From the NCBI GenBank assembly GCA_900545955.1, contig URAU01000003.1:62001-126000 (forward strand): 64,000 nucleotides of DNA, in the 5' to 3' direction. How positions within the stretch are numbered: the first letter of the stretch is position 1; each line of letters begins with the position of its first letter. Below, piece after piece: positions 1 to 9,048 of the stretch. Below the pieces are notes generated by a model that searched no databases, had not been told where the DNA came from, and saw only the letters and a list, made by a program, of their open reading frames with translations. This DNA is from an uncultured Porphyromonadaceae bacterium (GTDB lineage: Bacteria; Bacteroidota; Bacteroidia; Bacteroidales; Muribaculaceae). Both the position numbers and the translations under genes were made by a program.

Positions 1-173
1 AACTTGTTGTAAAAGAGGGTGCTCCGCATCTATATAATTTGGCCTCTGACATTCATGAGGATACGGATGTGGCGGCATCACATCCTCAGATTCTCTCGGA
101 ATTGATCGACATCGCTTATCGGGAGCACCGCCCGAGCAAATTATTTAAGGTGACGATGCCGCCCAAAGACTGA
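1..173 (+). CDS. Sulfatase, C-terminal end (partial)
   Basis: The open frame enters from the left edge and stops at TGA 171-173, leaving about 56 residues. The end reads LYNLASDIHEDTDVA followed by HP and a short helix, the usual closing segment of arylsulfatases of the alkaline phosphatase superfamily (Leu-Tyr-Asn-Leu, Asp, Glu, then a His-Pro before the last helix). Such enzymes remove sulfate esters, often from glycans, in the periplasm of Bacteroidales. The catalytic formylglycine site lies outside the window, so substrate and activity cannot be judged. The family call rests on this tail alone. Confidence 0.6.
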   Translation, partial: LVVKEGAPHLYNLASDIHEDTDVAASHPQILSELIDIAYREHRPSKLFKVTMPPKD

Positions 174-182
174 TATATTTTG

Positions 183-190
183 TATTTTTG
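183..190 (+). promoter_or_regulatory. Bacteroidales -7 box upstream of ribD
   Basis: TATTTTTG matches the TAnnTTTG consensus used by the Bacteroidota housekeeping sigma factor and lies 70 bases before the chosen ribD start. No convincing TTTG element is seen about 20 bases further up, so this is a one-box call. Confidence 0.45.
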
Positions 191-260
191 CATTTGGAAA
201 GAATCTCTGGTTCTTTCCCATTCGTTCATAAAGTTCGATACGATGCTGAAATACAATGAT

Positions 261-1370
261 ATGGACTATGGCTGTAAGGTGCGGTATATGCGGCGCGCAT
301 TGGAACTTGCCGCCAACGGAGCGGCGTATGCCTCGCCTAATCCTATGGTGGGAGCGGTAATCGTAGCCCCCGACGGACGTGTGATAGGGGAGGGGTGGCA
401 CCGCCGCTGCGGCGAGGGCCATGCCGAGGTTAATGCCGTTGCGTCGGTGGCCGAAGCCGACATTCCTCTGCTCGGAAAGTCGACAATGTTCGTCACTCTT
501 GAGCCCTGTTCCCATTATGGGAAGACACCCCCATGCGCCCGGATGATAGTGGAGCGGGGCATCCCGCGTGTTGTCGTTGCTATGGCCGACCCCAATCCGA
601 AGGTAAGCGGTCGCGGTATTGGCATTTTGCGTGACGCGGGCATCGAGGTAGAGGTGGGACTGCTTGCCCACGAGGCATGCGAATTGAACCGCAGGTTTCT
701 GAAATCCGTCACACTCCGTCGACCGTTCATCACTCTTAAATGGGCTCGCAGCAAGGATGGATATATGGACTGGATTCGTTCCGACGAGCATCCACTGCCA
801 TGCCGGTTCTCCACTCCGCTTACCACCCTGTCCACAATGCGTCTGCGGGCTCTTCATGATGCCGTAATTACTACAGCCGCGACGGTCCGGGCCGACAATC
901 CCCGCCTTACGCTGAGGAATTTCGACGGCAAGCAGCCTGTTGCTGTCGTCCTCACCCATTCAAAACAACTGCCGGAAGATTCTTTCCTCGCCAAAAAGCT
1001 GTTGGACGGAGCATCCGATGCACCTCTGGTCTATGAGTTTGAGAACCCCGCTGCACTTCAGGAGATTTTTCATGACCTATATACTCGTCACGGCATATCT
1101 TCCGTACTTGTGGAGGCGGGTCCGACCATGCTCAGTACCTTGATCGACATGCGACTGTGGGATGATGCCCGCGAGGAGATTGCCCCGTTTGCCCTCCGTG
1201 GTGAGGGGCGTCACAGTGCGCCCGTTCTTCCTGCGGCATGTATCCACCGCGAAGAGAGCGTGGGTGATTCAATACTGCGTTATTATCGTTCGGACGGGCC
1301 GGCCTGTACACTGCTTTCTGATTCGGAATCGACTGAAAAGGTCTGTGAAAAGTATAAAAAAAATATTTAA
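261..1370 (+). CDS. ribD: Bifunctional riboflavin biosynthesis deaminase/reductase RibD
   Basis: RibD carries out two successive riboflavin steps in the cytoplasm: deamination of the diaminopyrimidine made from GTP, then NADPH-dependent reduction of its ribosyl group. Residues 1-145 form the zinc cytidine-deaminase-like domain, with HAE at 54-56 and two Pro-Cys ligands at about 82-83 and 91-92 (EPCSHYGKTPPC). The rest is the reductase domain (LKWARSKDGYMD, later RADNPRLTLR). ATG 261 is chosen because it leaves about nine residues before the conserved YMRRALELA; ATG 243 in the same frame is possible. At 369 residues the length is normal. No other riboflavin genes are nearby. Confidence 0.93.
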   Translation: MDYGCKVRYMRRALELAANGAAYASPNPMVGAVIVAPDGRVIGEGWHRRCGEGHAEVNAVASVAEADIPLLGKSTMFVTLEPCSHYGKTPPCARMIVERGIPRVVVAMADPNPKVSGRGIGILRDAGIEVEVGLLAHEACELNRRFLKSVTLRRPFITLKWARSKDGYMDWIRSDEHPLPCRFSTPLTTLSTMRLRALHDAVITTAATVRADNPRLTLRNFDGKQPVAVVLTHSKQLPEDSFLAKKLLDGASDAPLVYEFENPAALQEIFHDLYTRHGISSVLVEAGPTMLSTLIDMRLWDDAREEIAPFALRGEGRHSAPVLPAACIHREESVGDSILRYYRSDGPACTLLSDSESTEKVCEKYKKNI

Positions 1371-1484
1371 AATGGCAACAGCGGCTGTGGCGTAAACCTT
1401 TATGGATTACGCCATTGCTGTGAAAACGCGTCTGAAAGTGGCCGTTTTTCCATCGGTTATGGCGGAAAGTTACCAAATTCTTTA

Positions 1485-1492
1485 TACCTTTG
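1485..1492 (+). promoter_or_regulatory. -7 box for the DUF6242 gene
   Basis: TACCTTTG fits TAnnTTTG and lies about 130 bases before the gene at 1623. The region between them holds a perfect 9-bp hairpin, so the transcript would have a structured leader. Confidence 0.45.
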
Positions 1493-1525
1493 TAAGTTGA
1501 AAGCAAGCAGTTTCGCCTGTATTAG

Positions 1526-1548
1526 GCCCGTCGGCCGCTCCGACGGGC
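1526..1548 (+). other. Perfect 9-bp hairpin between ribD and the DUF6242 gene
   Basis: GCCCGTCGG at 1526-1534 pairs fully with 1540-1548 across a 5-base loop. No T-run follows, so it is a poor rho-independent terminator. It could help end ribD transcription or shape the leader of the downstream gene. Confidence 0.4.
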
Positions 1549-1622
1549 GCATATGGTTTTGAACCTGTGTTCCGCTTCAATTAGTGCTATAATATTCTAA
1601 CTAAAAGGGCCGATAAGCCTAT

Positions 1623-3164
1623 ATGAGCAATCTTGTTAAACTGTCGTCTGCCGTCGTGGCCGCAGCGTCTTTGATGCTGTCGGCTTGCAACAGTTCCGAC
1701 GATACGACGGTAATCAACGATCCCACCGACAATTCCAGTACAGCCATCACAGCATTTTCGCTGAAAACCAATAAGGATGTACTAAATAATCTTGATTCCG
1801 TATATTTCTCCATCGATCTCAATGCGGCCATTATTTTTAACGCCGATTCGCTGCCTTATGGCACCGATGTGAGCGCTCTTTCCGTCAATCTTACTACCGC
1901 AGGCGGTGGCGTCAAGGCTTTTTCGCCAAACGCCGACGGCACGGAGACGGCCGAAATCGATCTTGCGGCAGAACCGTCGACAAAGCTGAATTTCAGCCAT
2001 GGGCCGGTGCGCGTGCTGATCACTTCTCTCGATGGTGAGCATCAGCGTGAATACCATGTGGGGGTAAACGTCCATAAGGTTGTGCCCGATTCCCTGTTCT
2101 GGAGTCAGATGGCACGAACATCTCTTCCCACTGTGTTTTCCGCCCCAACGGTGCAGAAGTCGGTAAAACTGAATGAAAAGGCTTATTGCCTTACTACCGA
2201 CGGTTCCGGCTATGCCATGGCCGTTTCTTCCGATCCTTATGCCAACGCATGGCAGACCACCCGTCTTTCTGTCTCTTCCGCTCTTGATGTTCATACATTC
2301 TCTGCAACCGACGACGCATTATATATTCTGGCAGCCGACGGCTCCCTGCTCACCAGCACCGACGGACTGAGCTGGACATCCACCGGAATTGTCTGGAAAA
2401 ATATTATCGGAGGATTCGGCCGTAAGCTGCTCGGAATCGCCGCTTCCGGCTCTGCGGATACGTTTGTAAGCTATCCGGCGTCGGTTTCCGGCTCTGTTCC
2501 GGCGGATTTCCCTGTCAGCGGATTCTCTGATCCTGTATCGTTTACCACAAAATGGGCTCAGGATGGTCAGATTATGATATTTGGCGGCCTTAAGTCCGAC
2601 GGCGCTCCTACCGGCGCGACCTGGGCCTACGATGGAACTCAGTGGGCCCGCATTGCCGAGAGTCTGCCAGCCGCTTCGGGATATGCGGTGACCGCCTGCA
2701 CAATATGCGAGACCGACACCGTTTCGTGGCGTCTGAAAGAGAATGATGTTCTTCTGGCATTCGGTGGCACACTTGCCGACGGCGAGTGCAACGGCAATGT
2801 ATATCTTTCGCGCGATATGGGCATTACATGGAAGAAGGGTGATTCGTATCTCCAGCTTCCCAAATACATGCCTGCCACCTCAGGCGCCGACATTCTCGTA
2901 TTCTACACGACGGCCTATAACGGCTTCTTCAGCCAAGGGAACTCCGCACGTTCCGGTGGCCGCCGATGGATTGAAATGCCTGTGGCTCAGCTTCCGTCGA
3001 TATATCTGCCGGGCGCCGCACCACTCTCGCGCGCTGTCGCTCCCGTCACTACGTGGGATTGCCCGTTCCTCTATATGTTCGGCGGTACGGATGCCGATGG
3101 CGCTCTTCAGAATGTTGTATGGCGTGGAGTTGTAAATCACTTTACGTTCCAGCCGCTTCAATAG
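1623..3164 (+). CDS. DUF6242-type surface lipoprotein
   Basis: A 513-residue exported protein. The N-terminus has a hydrophobic stretch ending in a lipobox (LMLSAC, Cys at about 22), so it is probably a lipoprotein. An Ig-like N-terminal part of about 170 residues is followed by repeated Trp/Gly blades (for example GLSWTSTGIVW, IMIFGGLKSDGAP, YMFGGTDADGALQNVVW), typical of a kelch or sialidase-like beta-propeller. This matches the DUF6242 family, which occurs in Bacteroidales beside the DUF6089/uppS/bamA block as here. No enzyme residues are recognised and the biochemical role is unknown. Confidence 0.75.
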   Translation: MSNLVKLSSAVVAAASLMLSACNSSDDTTVINDPTDNSSTAITAFSLKTNKDVLNNLDSVYFSIDLNAAIIFNADSLPYGTDVSALSVNLTTAGGGVKAFSPNADGTETAEIDLAAEPSTKLNFSHGPVRVLITSLDGEHQREYHVGVNVHKVVPDSLFWSQMARTSLPTVFSAPTVQKSVKLNEKAYCLTTDGSGYAMAVSSDPYANAWQTTRLSVSSALDVHTFSATDDALYILAADGSLLTSTDGLSWTSTGIVWKNIIGGFGRKLLGIAASGSADTFVSYPASVSGSVPADFPVSGFSDPVSFTTKWAQDGQIMIFGGLKSDGAPTGATWAYDGTQWARIAESLPAASGYAVTACTICETDTVSWRLKENDVLLAFGGTLADGECNGNVYLSRDMGITWKKGDSYLQLPKYMPATSGADILVFYTTAYNGFFSQGNSARSGGRRWIEMPVAQLPSIYLPGAAPLSRAVAPVTTWDCPFLYMFGGTDADGALQNVVWRGVVNHFTFQPLQ

Positions 3165-3207
3165 TGGCTTTGCTCAGATGTGACACGCTGCTACTCAGGA
3201 TAATAAT

Positions 3208-3885
3208 ATGAAAAAATATCTGGCATTGCTTATTCTGCTTTTCGCCTCCTCGTTCGGGCATATATCCGCCCAGGAGGAGTCCTACCGGTTTGACATCGGC
3301 GGGCAGATTGGCATGGCCGGTTATCTCGGCGATGCGTCGTCGAGCATTTTCTCCAAGCCGGGGATTTCATTCGGCGCGTCGTTCCGCTATCTGCCCGATG
3401 TGCGGTGGGCTGTAAGAGCACAACTCAATGTGTTGAACCTCAGCGGTGATACCTCGACTATGGACGATGTCCTCCCGTCGATGGCCCAGTATTCGTTCAA
3501 GTCGACAGTCTACGACCTCGGCGGCCGCATCGAGTTCAACTTCTTTCCCTATGGAATAGGGGAGACGTATAAACGACTGCGGCGCTGGACCCCCTATCTC
3601 ACTCTCGGCGTTGGCCTGACAATGGCCACTTGCGAAGGCCAGAACCATGCCGGATTCAATATCCCTATGGGCGCCGGCCTTAAATATAAAATGCGCGAGC
3701 GCTGGAATCTCGGATTGGAGTTCACGATGACGAAAGTGTTTTCCGATCATGTCGACGGACCGCTTTCGGATCTGTATGGCATAAAGAGTTCGTTTCTTAA
3801 AAATACCGACTGGTATTCCAACATAGCAATCTCCATCACCTATGAGTTCGGCAAGCGATGTGCCACGTGCCATTACGTGGACTGA
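3208..3885 (+). CDS. DUF6089 outer-membrane beta-barrel protein
   Basis: A 225-residue protein with a clear signal peptide (LALLILLFASSFGHISAQ, cleavage near residue 21) and alternating aromatic strands expected of a small outer-membrane barrel (GGRIEFNFFPYG, YLTLGVGLTMATC, SITYEFGKRC). It fits DUF6089, whose members usually precede uppS and bamA in Bacteroidales, as here with a 33-base gap to uppS. The conserved tail has two cysteines (KRCATCHYVD). The position suggests a role in envelope assembly, but the function is not established. Confidence 0.75.
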   Translation: MKKYLALLILLFASSFGHISAQEESYRFDIGGQIGMAGYLGDASSSIFSKPGISFGASFRYLPDVRWAVRAQLNVLNLSGDTSTMDDVLPSMAQYSFKSTVYDLGGRIEFNFFPYGIGETYKRLRRWTPYLTLGVGLTMATCEGQNHAGFNIPMGAGLKYKMRERWNLGLEFTMTKVFSDHVDGPLSDLYGIKSSFLKNTDWYSNIAISITYEFGKRCATCHYVD

Positions 3886-3918
3886 CGCCTCTATCCCCGA
3901 ATATTTAGACCTCCGACG

Positions 3919-4674
3919 ATGACCGATTATACCGCCCACATAGATTCAGCACGTGTTCCCGCCCATGTAGCCATCATTATGGATGGCAACGGCCGTTGGG
4001 CCGTGCAGCGTGGTCTCGACCGTTCCCAAGGCCATGTGGAAGGTGTTAAGACCGTGCGGCGAATCACTGAGCTCGCCTCCAATATAGGGATAAAATATCT
4101 CACACTCTACGCTTTCTCGACCGAAAACTGGAATCGCCCTACGGCTGAAGTCGATGCTCTGATGCATCTGATTGGAATTGCCATTGAGCGCGAGACGCCC
4201 GACCTTATCCGCAACAACGTCAGGCTGAATCTTATCGGCGACATCCAGCGTATGCCCCACGAGGCGCTTGCCCGCTTGCAGGAGTCGGTTGCAGCTACTT
4301 CCGCGTGCCGGGGGCTCACGCTGAATCTTGCGCTCAGTTATTCCGCCCGGTGGGAGCTGGCAGCCGCCGCGCGCAAAATCGCTGCCGAAACAGCCGCCGG
4401 CCGGATTGCCCCGACGGAGATTGACGAAACAGTATTCTCCTCCTATCTCACCACTTCCTCGATTCCCGATCCCGACCTGCTTATACGTACCGGAGGCGAC
4501 GTGCGTGTAAGCAATTTCCTGCTTTGGCAGATAGCCTATACTGAGTTGATTTTCTCAACTACATTCTGGCCCGACTATGGCGACGAGCAGTTCCTGGCCG
4601 ATATCGCGGAGTTTCAGAGGCGTGAGCGACGCTTCGGCAAGACAAGCTCCCAGATAGCCGGTGAGTCCAGTTGA
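3919..4674 (+). CDS. uppS: Isoprenyl transferase (undecaprenyl diphosphate synthase)
   Basis: UppS adds isoprene units in cis to farnesyl diphosphate, making the C55 lipid carrier for peptidoglycan and O-polysaccharide. The IIMDGNGRWA signature is at about residues 19-28, with catalytic Asp at 22, and RTGGD with the following Arg and Ser lies in LLIRTGGDVRVSNFLLWQ. At 251 residues it is full length. It sits between the DUF6089 protein and bamA, the usual Bacteroidales envelope order. Confidence 0.95.
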   Translation: MTDYTAHIDSARVPAHVAIIMDGNGRWAVQRGLDRSQGHVEGVKTVRRITELASNIGIKYLTLYAFSTENWNRPTAEVDALMHLIGIAIERETPDLIRNNVRLNLIGDIQRMPHEALARLQESVAATSACRGLTLNLALSYSARWELAAAARKIAAETAAGRIAPTEIDETVFSSYLTTSSIPDPDLLIRTGGDVRVSNFLLWQIAYTELIFSTTFWPDYGDEQFLADIAEFQRRERRFGKTSSQIAGESS

Positions 4675-4755
4675 CGGTCGGTTTACATCTTCTCTCCACG
4701 TTTCACGAATATATAACCACTCAAAAAGATATTCTCTCGCTCCGCTCCTTACATT

Positions 4756-7380
4756 ATGCGATATAATCTAATTCTTGCATTGATTGCGCTTCTCGGAATC
4801 TCCGGAGCCTCCCGCGCCCAGGAGAGGGTCGACACAATATACAATCCTCCCATCGTATATTCCGGGTTGCCTACTGAATACGAGATTGCCGACATACGGG
4901 TGCAGGGTGCCGACAATTACGAGGACTACATCGTAATCGGCTATTCAGGACTCAAGAAGGGCGACAAGATCGAGATTCCCGGCAACGACGTGACAACTGC
5001 CGTGAAGCGCCTGATGCGTCAGGGCCTGTTTGCCCAGGCTCAGCTTGTCGTCGAGAAAATCGCCGGCAACAAGGTTTGGCTTCTGCTCAATCTGCGCACT
5101 CAGCCACGTATCTCCGAGGTAGTCTACACCGGAATGAAGAAAGGTGAGCGCGAAGACCTTCAGAAACGCCTTAACCTCATGAAGGGCAATCAGATTACGC
5201 AGAATATCGTGAATCGTGCCGAAATGATTGTCAAGAAATATTTCGATGAAAAAGGTTTCGGCAAGGCCGACGTCAAGATTTCCCTTCAGGAAGACCTCTC
5301 GAACAAAAACGAGATGATTGTGAACATCGACGTCGACAAGCATGCCAAAGTCAAGGTTCATAAAATCTATATCACCGGCAATGAGGTGCTCTCCGACCGC
5401 AAGCTGAAGCGCGTGATAAAAAAGACCAATGAGAGCGGCAACCTTCTCAAACTGTTTAGCCAGAAGAAGTTCGTCGAGTCTGATTATCAGGATGACCTCA
5501 ACCGTATTCTGGAGAAATACAACGAACTCGGCTATCGCGATGCCAAAATTCTCAGCGACAGCGTTGTGCCATACGACGACAAGAAGGTCGACGTCTACAT
5601 TAACCTTGAAGAAGGTCATAAATATTACATTAGTGATATTACCTGGGTCGGCAACACCATATATAATACCGACCAGCTCAACTATTTCCTGGGAATGAAG
5701 CCCGGCGACGTTTACAATCAGAAAGAACTGGAGAAACGTCTCACCACCGACGACGACGCCGTGTCGAATGCATATATGGATCAGGGATACCTCTTCTATC
5801 AGTTGGTGCCGATTGAGAAAAATGTGCACAACGACAGTATCGACCTCGAGCTGCGCATGTTCGAAGGCCCGCAGGCTCGCGTAAACCGCGTCGTCATCAA
5901 CGGCAACGACCGTCTGTATGAAAAAGTTGTCCGCCGTGAACTCCGCGTAAAGCCCGGTGAGCTCTTCAGCAAGAGCGACCTTATCCGTTCGGCGCGCGAA
6001 ATCGCCCAGACCGGCCATTTCGACCCTGAGAACATGGACCCACGCGTGGAGCCCAACGAAGAGAATGGAACGGTCGATGTAATCTTCAACCTTACCTCGA
6101 AGGCCAACGACCAGATTGAATTCTCGCTCGGCTGGGGTCAGACAGGCATCATCGGCAAGGTGGCGCTCAAGTTTACAAACTTCTCGATGAAGAATCTCTT
6201 CAACCCGAGCTCATACAAGGGCTTTATCCCCCAGGGCGAAGGCCAGACCTTCACCATCAGTGCCCAGACCAACGCCCGGTATTACCAGATGTATTCCGTA
6301 TCGTTCCTCGACCCGTGGTTCGGAGGGAAGCGCCCCAACTCGCTTCAGGTATCGGCCTACTACAGCCGTCAGACGGGTGTGAACTCCTCATATTATAACT
6401 CCAACTGGTCTAACCCCTACCTTTACGGCGGCTACGGCTATGGCTACGGCTACGGCTCAAGCTACAACGACTACTACACCAACTCCATCCAGAACGCCTA
6501 CGACCCCAACAAGGTGCTCCAGATGGCCGGTATTACCGTCGGCTTCGGTAAGCGCCTCAACTGGCCCGACGACTGGTTCACCCTCACGACCGAGCTTTCC
6601 TACAACTTCTATTATCTGAAGAACTGGGAATACCTCTATTATATGAACAACGGTACGTCGAACGCTCTTGTGCTTGGTCTTACCCTTGCGCGCAACTCCA
6701 TCGACAATCCGCTCTACACCCGCCGTGGTTCGCAGATTTCGCTCAACTTCTCCTTCACGCCTCCCGCGTCGCTTTTCGGCGGCAAGAAGGACTGGGAGAA
6801 ATTGTACAACGAGAATACCACCGCATCGAAGAAGGAGTTGTATAAGTGGATTGAATACTGGAAACTCAAATTCAAGTCGCGCACATATACTCCGCTCACC
6901 GATCCCGATGGTAAATGGACTCTCGTGCTCATGACCCGCGCCGACATCGGCCTGCTCGGCAGCTACAACAAATGGCTGAAATCGCCGTTCGAGACCTTCT
7001 ATGTGGGCGGCGACGGCATGAGTGGTTCCTATACATACGCCACCGAGACCATCGCCCTGCGCGGTTATGAAAACGGTTCGCTCACTCCGTGGGGACGTGA
7101 AGGCTATGCCTACACCCGTTTCGGTCTGGAACTCCACTTCCCCTTCATGCTCCAGCCGTCGACCACAATCTATGGTCTCGTGTTTGCTGAAGGCGGTAAC
7201 GCCTGGACGGCCGTGAAAGACTTCTCGCCGTTCGATCTCAAGCGAAGCGCCGGTGCCGGCGTCCGCATCTTCCTCCCCATGGTCGGAATGATGGGTATCG
7301 ACTGGGCCTACGGCTTCGACAAAGTGTTCGGAACCAAGGGCGGCTCTCACTTCCACTTTATTCTCGGTCAGGAGTTCTGA
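4756..7380 (+). CDS. bamA: Outer membrane protein assembly factor BamA
   Basis: BamA inserts beta-barrel proteins into the outer membrane. The 874-residue protein has a signal peptide ending at about 22 (ISGASRAQ), a series of POTRA repeats up to about residue 440 (segments such as VRVNRVVINGNDRLYEKVVRRELRVKPGELFS), then an Omp85 barrel ending in HFHFILGQEF with a terminal Phe. A Gly/Tyr-rich stretch near residues 555-575 comes from a GGCTAY hexamer repeat in what is probably a surface loop. Two skp/ompH chaperone genes follow, consistent with a shared assembly pathway. Confidence 0.95.
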   Translation: MRYNLILALIALLGISGASRAQERVDTIYNPPIVYSGLPTEYEIADIRVQGADNYEDYIVIGYSGLKKGDKIEIPGNDVTTAVKRLMRQGLFAQAQLVVEKIAGNKVWLLLNLRTQPRISEVVYTGMKKGEREDLQKRLNLMKGNQITQNIVNRAEMIVKKYFDEKGFGKADVKISLQEDLSNKNEMIVNIDVDKHAKVKVHKIYITGNEVLSDRKLKRVIKKTNESGNLLKLFSQKKFVESDYQDDLNRILEKYNELGYRDAKILSDSVVPYDDKKVDVYINLEEGHKYYISDITWVGNTIYNTDQLNYFLGMKPGDVYNQKELEKRLTTDDDAVSNAYMDQGYLFYQLVPIEKNVHNDSIDLELRMFEGPQARVNRVVINGNDRLYEKVVRRELRVKPGELFSKSDLIRSAREIAQTGHFDPENMDPRVEPNEENGTVDVIFNLTSKANDQIEFSLGWGQTGIIGKVALKFTNFSMKNLFNPSSYKGFIPQGEGQTFTISAQTNARYYQMYSVSFLDPWFGGKRPNSLQVSAYYSRQTGVNSSYYNSNWSNPYLYGGYGYGYGYGSSYNDYYTNSIQNAYDPNKVLQMAGITVGFGKRLNWPDDWFTLTTELSYNFYYLKNWEYLYYMNNGTSNALVLGLTLARNSIDNPLYTRRGSQISLNFSFTPPASLFGGKKDWEKLYNENTTASKKELYKWIEYWKLKFKSRTYTPLTDPDGKWTLVLMTRADIGLLGSYNKWLKSPFETFYVGGDGMSGSYTYATETIALRGYENGSLTPWGREGYAYTRFGLELHFPFMLQPSTTIYGLVFAEGGNAWTAVKDFSPFDLKRSAGAGVRIFLPMVGMMGIDWAYGFDKVFGTKGGSHFHFILGQEF
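6430..6453 (+). repeat. Four tandem GGCTAY hexamers inside bamA
   Basis: Four consecutive copies of GGCTAC or GGCTAT encode alternating Gly-Tyr. The unit is a multiple of three, so copy-number change would lengthen or shorten the loop without breaking the frame. Confidence 0.7.
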
Positions 7381-7504
7381 TCGGTTTGCACCACGTAATG
7401 CTCTTTTGTTAAACCTTTTCGCCGTTCAAACGTCTTTAATTATATAGCCGCAGGCTGAGATTTGACAAATTAGTATAATCCTTTAATACCGGAAATCAAC
7501 GAAT

Positions 7505-8020
7505 ATGAAAAAGATATTGCTCTCCTTGGTGCTTTTGGCCGGAATCGCTTTCGTTTCCAGCGCTCAGAAGTTCGCTCTTATAGATATGGAGTACATTCTG
7601 AAGAACGTACCGCAGTATGAGATGGCCAACGAACAGCTCAACCAGCTCTCGCAGCGTTGGCAGAAAGAAGTTGAGGCTGTCAGCAAGGAGGCCGACGAGA
7701 TGTACAAGCAGTATGTGGCCGACAAGGTTTTCCTTACAGCCGAGCAGATAAAAAAGCGCGAGGAGGAAATTGTAGCCAAGGAAAACAGCGCCGCAGAGTT
7801 GCGCTATAAGTATTTCGGCCCCGAGGGGCAGCTTTATCAGAAGCGACAGACCCTCATGAAACCTATTCAGGACGAAATCTACAACGCTGTGAAGAAGCTC
7901 TCGGAGGAGCGCGGCTACCAGACGATTTTCGACCGGGCGTCGTCGGCCAACATAATTTACGCATCTCCTCGAATTGATGTCAGCAACGAGGTTCTCTCCA
8001 AACTCGGCTATGCCAACTGA
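7505..8020 (+). CDS. OmpH/Skp family periplasmic chaperone, copy 1
   Basis: A 171-residue protein with a signal peptide (ILLSLVLLAGIAFVSSAQ) followed by KFALIDMEYILKNVPQY, the usual start of the mature OmpH/Skp fold, then a long charged helical region (about 50-120) forming the tentacle coiled coil. Skp trimers hold unfolded outer-membrane proteins in the periplasm before BamA takes them. Two tandem copies after bamA are normal for Bacteroidales. The start follows an AT-rich leader; no strong ribosome site is visible. Confidence 0.9.
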   Translation: MKKILLSLVLLAGIAFVSSAQKFALIDMEYILKNVPQYEMANEQLNQLSQRWQKEVEAVSKEADEMYKQYVADKVFLTAEQIKKREEEIVAKENSAAELRYKYFGPEGQLYQKRQTLMKPIQDEIYNAVKKLSEERGYQTIFDRASSANIIYASPRIDVSNEVLSKLGYAN

Positions 8021-8101
8021 TTGCTCTCTTTGGCTTAGGCAGATTGCCGAGGTCCTAAAATCCGAAATCAATAAAAATCAAAATCCATACAGCTAATCAC
8101 A

Positions 8102-8611
8102 ATGATTAAAAAATTCCTTTTGGCGCTCGCCGTAGCGCTCCCCGCATGCGTCTGGGCCCAGGCCCCCAAGTTCGGTATCGTCGACGTGGAAAGCATCATC
8201 CCGAAGATGACCGAGTTCCAGGAAGCACAGACCAAGATCAACGAAGCCTCCAAGACCTACGAGGCCGAATATGCCAAAATTCAGGAAGAAATGCAGAAGA
8301 AGTTCGCCGAACTGCAGGAGCTCGACAAGGATTCCACAACTCTGGAAAGCATCAAGGAGCGCCGCATGCAGGAGGTGCAGGACCTCGATAAGAAAGCCCA
8401 GCAGTTTGCTCAGACGGCCCAAAATGATCTTCAGCGTCAGCAGGCGCAGCTTATGCAGCCGATTCAGGAAAAGGTCATGAACGCCATCAAGACCGTAGGC
8501 AATGAGAACGGTTTCACAATGATTTTCCCTGAGGGCGTTCCCGCCTATGTGGCAGCCGACGTTCAGGACGTCACCGCCCTTGTGAAAACCAAACTTGGCG
8601 TCAAGGACTGA
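8102..8611 (+). CDS. OmpH/Skp family periplasmic chaperone, copy 2
   Basis: A 169-residue paralog of the preceding gene, separated by 81 bases. The signal peptide (LALAVALPACVWAQ) is followed by PKFGIVDVESIIPKMTEFQ and a Glu/Lys/Gln-rich coiled coil at about 45-125. The mature start and overall shape match copy 1, but the helix is richer in Gln (QRQQAQLMQPIQ, a motif both copies share). It probably forms homo- or hetero-trimers with copy 1. A strong hairpin follows about 70 bases downstream and likely ends the envelope operon. Confidence 0.9.
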   Translation: MIKKFLLALAVALPACVWAQAPKFGIVDVESIIPKMTEFQEAQTKINEASKTYEAEYAKIQEEMQKKFAELQELDKDSTTLESIKERRMQEVQDLDKKAQQFAQTAQNDLQRQQAQLMQPIQEKVMNAIKTVGNENGFTMIFPEGVPAYVAADVQDVTALVKTKLGVKD

Positions 8612-8682
8612 TACGTGTGAGATTTATACGCTGTCGGTAGGTTGACTTCCACACAGCCCCTCACCATAAGTAAAATTTATTC

Positions 8683-8727
8683 CGCTCCGCAGTGTTGTCG
8701 ATATTGTTGTCGCAGCACTGCGGAGCG
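8683..8727 (+). terminator. 12-bp hairpin after the ompH pair
   Basis: CGCTCCGCAGTG at 8683-8694 pairs exactly with 8716-8727 over a 21-base loop. The following sequence is AT-rich but has no clean T-run, so it is only a probable terminator. From here to about 9010 I see no credible gene; the short open frames lack coding character. Confidence 0.5.
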
Positions 8728-9011
8728 AAATTATTCTGCAGTGGGTCGGCTCCTCTGTTTGCCGCAATCTTTGTCCTTTATTCTTTTTATTGTGATGCCG
8801 GCTCTATTCTTTGGCGGGAACGTCGGATTGTTGTTTGTTTCTGAGTACCCGGGAATATGTAGACGCAGCACATGCTGATAAGCTGTCTGAGGCCCCTGAA
8901 ACGCATCGGCGGGAGGGGGGCGGTGAATCTTGCAAGCTGTACCTTTCGTCATTGTATACCCCCGTTGTTTGTTTGCTGTTTGAGATTAGAACTTGTCCGG
9001 TTGTTTAATTA

Positions 9012-9042
9012 TTGCACGATTCAAAATTATTAATTAAATTTG
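9012..9042 (+). promoter_or_regulatory. Two-box Bacteroidales promoter
   Basis: TTG at 9012-9014, a 20-base spacer, then TAAATTTG at 9035-9042. Transcription would start near 9049, about 350 bases before the next coding start. This distance is one reason to suspect a non-coding RNA here. Confidence 0.6.
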
Positions 9043-9048
9043 CAATTG

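Noticed and set aside
8731..8952. Small minus-strand open frame in the gap after the ompH genes
   Set aside because: The translation is rich in Pro, Lys and Arg without any pattern and no promoter or ribosome site fits it.
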